Assembly (NCBI GenBank): GCA_946886855.1 | Contig: CAMPJJ010000076.1 | Span: 1-27,610 of the forward strand | Reading direction: 5' to 3' | DNA: 27,610 nucleotides | Source of the DNA: an uncultured Roseateles sp. | GTDB lineage: Bacteria; Pseudomonadota; Gammaproteobacteria; Burkholderiales; Burkholderiaceae | Part shown: positions 25,131 through 27,610 of the stretch, piece by piece | How the letters are laid out: every line of letters starts with the position of its first letter | Numbering within the stretch: position 1 is the stretch's first letter | Notes under the pieces: model-generated | Database searches by the model: none | What the model was told of the DNA's origin: nothing | The model's input: the letters and a program-made list of their open reading frames with translations, nothing else | Translations under genes and position numbers: made by a program

Positions 25131-25145
25131 ATGAACGACGAATGA
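25131..25145 (+). CDS. Four-codon ORF (MNDE) overlapping the relA start
   Basis: ATG AAC GAC GAA TGA at 25131-25145. GAGGA (25121-25125) lies 5 bases upstream, a correct Shine-Dalgarno distance for this ATG but 16 bases from relA's. Its stop overlaps the relA ATG in ATGA. It may load ribosomes that restart at relA. Real use is unproven. Confidence 0.35.
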   Translation: MNDE

Positions 25146-27415
25146 AGACGGAATCGGGGCTGCGGCAGGACCAGGCGGCGCCCATCGTGGCCCTGCTGGA
25201 CGGGGATCTGCCCCACCGGCTGCCGACGGCGCAGCCGCGCGCCGAAGAGACGGTGGATCCGGTGCGACGCGCCCGCGCGTTCGCCGAGCCGCTGCTGGCC
25301 GATCACCTGCTCGGGACCGGCGAGCCGGCGCTGGCGCATGCCGACGGCGTGGCGGCGATCCTGGCCGGCGTCGGCGCGGCGCCGTCCATGCAGGCCGCCT
25401 CCTACCTGGTGTATGCCGGCGACTACCTGAACAAGCCCGAAGAGATCGTCGCCAAGGCCTTCGGCGAGAGCGACGCGAGCCTGGTCGCGCACACGCGCCG
25501 GCTGGTGCAGATCCAGCGCGCGGCGCGCGAGGCTCGGGTCGAGCAACAGCGCCGGCAGGAACAGACCGAGCTCGTGCGCAAGATGCTGCTGGCGTTCTCA
25601 CGCGACCTGCGCGTGGTGCTGCTGCGGCTGGCGTCGCGGCTGCAGTCGCTGCGCTGGTTCGCGGCGAGCAAGACACCGTGCCCGCGCGAGCTGGCGGCGG
25701 AATCGCTGCAGGTCTTCGCGCCGCTGGCCAACCGGCTCGGCATCTGGCAGATCAAGTGGGAGCTGGAGGACCTGGCCTTCCGTTTCCTGGAGCCGGAGCA
25801 CTACCACCAGCTCGCCAAGGGCCTGCACGAGAAGCGCGTCGAGCGCGAGCAGTCGGTGGAGTCGGTGCGGGTCGCGCTGGAACGAGAACTCCAGGCCCAC
25901 GGCGTCGACGCGCAGGTGCAGGGCCGGCCCAAGCACCTTTACAGCATCTGGAAGAAGATGCGCGGCAAGGGCCTGACGCTGGAACGCGTCTTCGACCTGC
26001 GCGCGCTGCGCGTCGTCGTGCCGGAGGTGGCGGACTGCTACGCGGTGCTGGCGCAGTTGCACGAGCGCTACCTGCCGGTGGACGGCGAGTTCGACGACTA
26101 CATCGCGCGTCCCAAGCCCAACGGCTACCAGTCGCTGCACACGGTGGTGATCGCGGCGGACGGCCGGCCGATGGAGGTGCAGATCCGCACGCGCGCCATG
26201 CATGAGCATGCGGAGCACGGCGTCGCCGCGCACTGGGCCTACAAGGAAGCGGGCACCAAGGGGTATGCCGGCGTCAGCGCGGCGGGCGAGTTCGAGGAAC
26301 AGGTCGCGCAGGCGCGCAAGGCGGTGCTGCGGCAACTGCTGGCGTGGGAGCGCGACTACGTCGCCGAGACCGACGCCCGCTTCGACGACCGCATCTACGT
26401 GTTCACGCCGCAGGCCAACGTGGTCGAACTCTGCGCGGGCGCGACGGCGGTGGACTTCGCTTATGCGGTGCACACCGACCTGGGCCACCGCTGCCGCGGC
26501 GCGAAGGTCGACGGCCAGATGGTGCCGCTGAACACGCCGCTGCAGAGCGGCCAGACGGTGGAGATCGTCGCGCTGAAAGAGGGCGGTCCGTCGATGGACT
26601 GGCTCAACGCCGAGCTCGGTTATCTGCAGAGCCCGCGCAGCAAGGCGAAAGTGCGCGCCTGGTTCAACGCGCAGGTGCAGACGCACACGATCTCGAAGGG
26701 TCGGGAACTCGTCGAGAAGCTGCTGCAGCGCGAAGGCAAGACGGCGATCAAGCTGGACGACCTGGCGGGACGTCTGGGCTTCAAGAGCGCCGACGCGCTG
26801 TTCGAGGTCGTCGGCAAGGACGAGTACTCGCTGCGCAACATCGAGACGCTGCTGCGTCCGCCGGTGCCGGAAGCGGACGAGGAAGAACTGCTGGTCCAGC
26901 GGCACACGAAGGGCGCGGTCGGCGAAGGGCGCACGCCCAAGGGCGGCGTGCTGGTGGTGGGCGTGGACTCCCTGCTGACGAGCCTGGCGCGCTGCTGCCG
27001 GCCGGCGCCGCCGGATGCGATCACCGGCTACGTGACGCGCGGCAAGGGCGTGGCCATCCATCGCTGCGACTGCGCGAACCTGCGGCAGATGGCGCAGTCG
27101 GCGCCGGAGCGGGTGATCGCGGTCGCCTGGGGCGAGCCCGCGCCGGACCGGGCGGGCAAGGGCGCGATGTATCCGGTGGACCTGGTCGTCGAGGCCACCG
27201 ACCGGCCGGGGCTGCTGCGCGACGTGCTGGAGCTGTTCGCGAAGGACAAGCTCAACGTGATCTCGGTGAACCAGCAGAGCGGCAAGGGCAAGCCCTTGCG
27301 CAACGACCTGTCGCGGATGAATTTCACCGTCGAGGTGAGCGACGCGCAGCGGCTGCAACAGACGCTGGTGGCGCTGTCGCAGGTCTCGGGCATCCGCAGC
27401 GCGCGCCGTCGCTGA
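25142..27415 (+). CDS. relA: (p)ppGpp synthetase RelA
   Basis: A 757-residue ribosome-associated stringent-response enzyme that transfers pyrophosphate from ATP to GDP/GTP. The N-terminal hydrolase-like domain lacks the HD motif (AASYLVYAGDYLN replaces the HD region), so it should not hydrolyse ppGpp. The synthetase domain has RVFDLRALRV, then EFDD at 316-319 in EFDDYIARPKPNGYQSLHT and QIRTRAMHEHAEHGVAAHW. EFDD (EXDD) marks monofunctional RelA; bifunctional Rel/SpoT have RXKD. TGS (DDRIYVFTPQANVVEL), helical, zinc-finger (CCRPAPPDAITGYVTRGKGVAIHRCDC) and ACT domains follow in normal order. The only good start is 25142, preceded by a four-codon ORF. Confidence 0.96.
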   Translation: MKTESGLRQDQAAPIVALLDGDLPHRLPTAQPRAEETVDPVRRARAFAEPLLADHLLGTGEPALAHADGVAAILAGVGAAPSMQAASYLVYAGDYLNKPEEIVAKAFGESDASLVAHTRRLVQIQRAAREARVEQQRRQEQTELVRKMLLAFSRDLRVVLLRLASRLQSLRWFAASKTPCPRELAAESLQVFAPLANRLGIWQIKWELEDLAFRFLEPEHYHQLAKGLHEKRVEREQSVESVRVALERELQAHGVDAQVQGRPKHLYSIWKKMRGKGLTLERVFDLRALRVVVPEVADCYAVLAQLHERYLPVDGEFDDYIARPKPNGYQSLHTVVIAADGRPMEVQIRTRAMHEHAEHGVAAHWAYKEAGTKGYAGVSAAGEFEEQVAQARKAVLRQLLAWERDYVAETDARFDDRIYVFTPQANVVELCAGATAVDFAYAVHTDLGHRCRGAKVDGQMVPLNTPLQSGQTVEIVALKEGGPSMDWLNAELGYLQSPRSKAKVRAWFNAQVQTHTISKGRELVEKLLQREGKTAIKLDDLAGRLGFKSADALFEVVGKDEYSLRNIETLLRPPVPEADEEELLVQRHTKGAVGEGRTPKGGVLVVGVDSLLTSLARCCRPAPPDAITGYVTRGKGVAIHRCDCANLRQMAQSAPERVIAVAWGEPAPDRAGKGAMYPVDLVVEATDRPGLLRDVLELFAKDKLNVISVNQQSGKGKPLRNDLSRMNFTVEVSDAQRLQQTLVALSQVSGIRSARRR

Positions 27416-27478
27416 AGCCTGCTCAGGGTCTGCCGCTCGCAGGCTGGTCGAGGACGCCGTGCGACTGCTGTTCTTTTT
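27416..27478 (+). terminator. Possible weak relA terminator region
   Basis: AGCCTGC (27416-27422) and GCAGGCT (27439-27445) form a perfect 7-bp stem right after the relA stop, with a long 16-base loop. TTCTTTTT occurs at 27471-27478, too far for a classical intrinsic terminator. Confidence 0.3.
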
Positions 27479-27490
27479 GCCGCAGCTTCC

Positions 27491-27526
27491 TGGACGGACC
27501 TCAAAATCCGGCTTATACTGCGAGGC
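27491..27526 (+). promoter_or_regulatory. tRNA-Val promoter with GC-rich discriminator
   Basis: TGGACG (27491-27496), a 17-base spacer and TATACT (27514-27519) make a good sigma-70 promoter. The following discriminator GCGAGGC is GC-rich, as in stable-RNA promoters inhibited by ppGpp. Transcription would start near 27526, a few bases before the mature tRNA. Confidence 0.7.
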
Positions 27527-27532
27527 TTCTCC

Positions 27533-27609
27533 AGGCGCGTAGCTCAGTTGGTTAGAGCACCACCTTGACATGGTGGGGGTCGTTGGTTCGAATCCAATCG
27601 CGCCTACCA
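27533..27609 (+). tRNA. tRNA-Val (anticodon GAC)
   Basis: A 77-base tRNA with an encoded CCA end. The acceptor stem AGGCGCG pairs perfectly with CGCGCCT. T8-A9 and a GCTC/GAGC D-stem follow. The anticodon stem CCACC/GGTGG holds loop TTGACAT with anticodon GAC, and the T-arm has GGTTCGAATCC. It reads GTC and GTT valine codons. Confidence 0.96.
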
Positions 27610-27610
27610 G

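Overview
The window is GC-rich, roughly 70% G+C by eye, with strong G/C preference at third codon positions. Gene content and protein style suggest a betaproteobacterium of the order Burkholderiales, perhaps the Roseateles/Mitsuaria/Rubrivivax group. Pointers are an OmpR/EnvZ-type pair, D-3-hydroxybutyrate dehydrogenase, an EFDD-type RelA, Mfd, and a tRNA-Val(GAC) starting AGGCGCG. The genus is inference; no rRNA is present.

Layout. 1-1420: a repetitive left edge and an MFS transporter. 1440-2560: a lower-GC islet with a Panacea-domain protein overlapping a small two-helix membrane protein, which looks like a toxin-antitoxin pair. 2657-5189: a same-strand run of a thiamine-diphosphate enzyme, a YbcJ-like S4 protein and an RraA-family protein. 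5253-7896 (minus): serB followed by a GAF-GGDEF-EAL c-di-GMP protein. 8024-9032 (minus): a PIN-domain (VapC-like) toxin with a C-terminal extension, overlapped by an upstream gene for an unrecognised protein with two C-x2-C-P-x-L-P-x2-Y motifs. 9216-12683 (minus): mfd with a strong terminator. 13018-16979: a two-partner secretion pair (TpsA exoprotein and TpsB transporter), both with in-frame tandem repeats. 16993-18051 (minus): an RlmN-family radical SAM methyltransferase. 18230-20294: ispD-map-ispF, flanked by two inverted copies of a REP-like element. 20374-22432 (minus): an EnvZ/OmpR-type pair with OmpR-like palindromes upstream. 22670-23407: a secreted SIMPL protein. 23411-24181 (minus): bdhA. 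24230-27415: an alpha/beta hydrolase and relA. 27533-27609: tRNA-Val(GAC).

Most of the window is conserved chromosomal housekeeping. The accessory parts are the Panacea islet, the PIN islet and the two-partner secretion locus. The best candidates for something undescribed are the PIN toxin with a Cys-motif partner that resembles no antitoxin fold I know, and the Panacea/two-helix membrane protein pair. Regulatory points of note are leaderless-type promoters (ispD, the ThDP enzyme), a four-codon ORF overlapping the relA start, a hairpin covering the Shine-Dalgarno of the GGDEF-EAL gene, and a hairpin plus U-run abutting tpsA.
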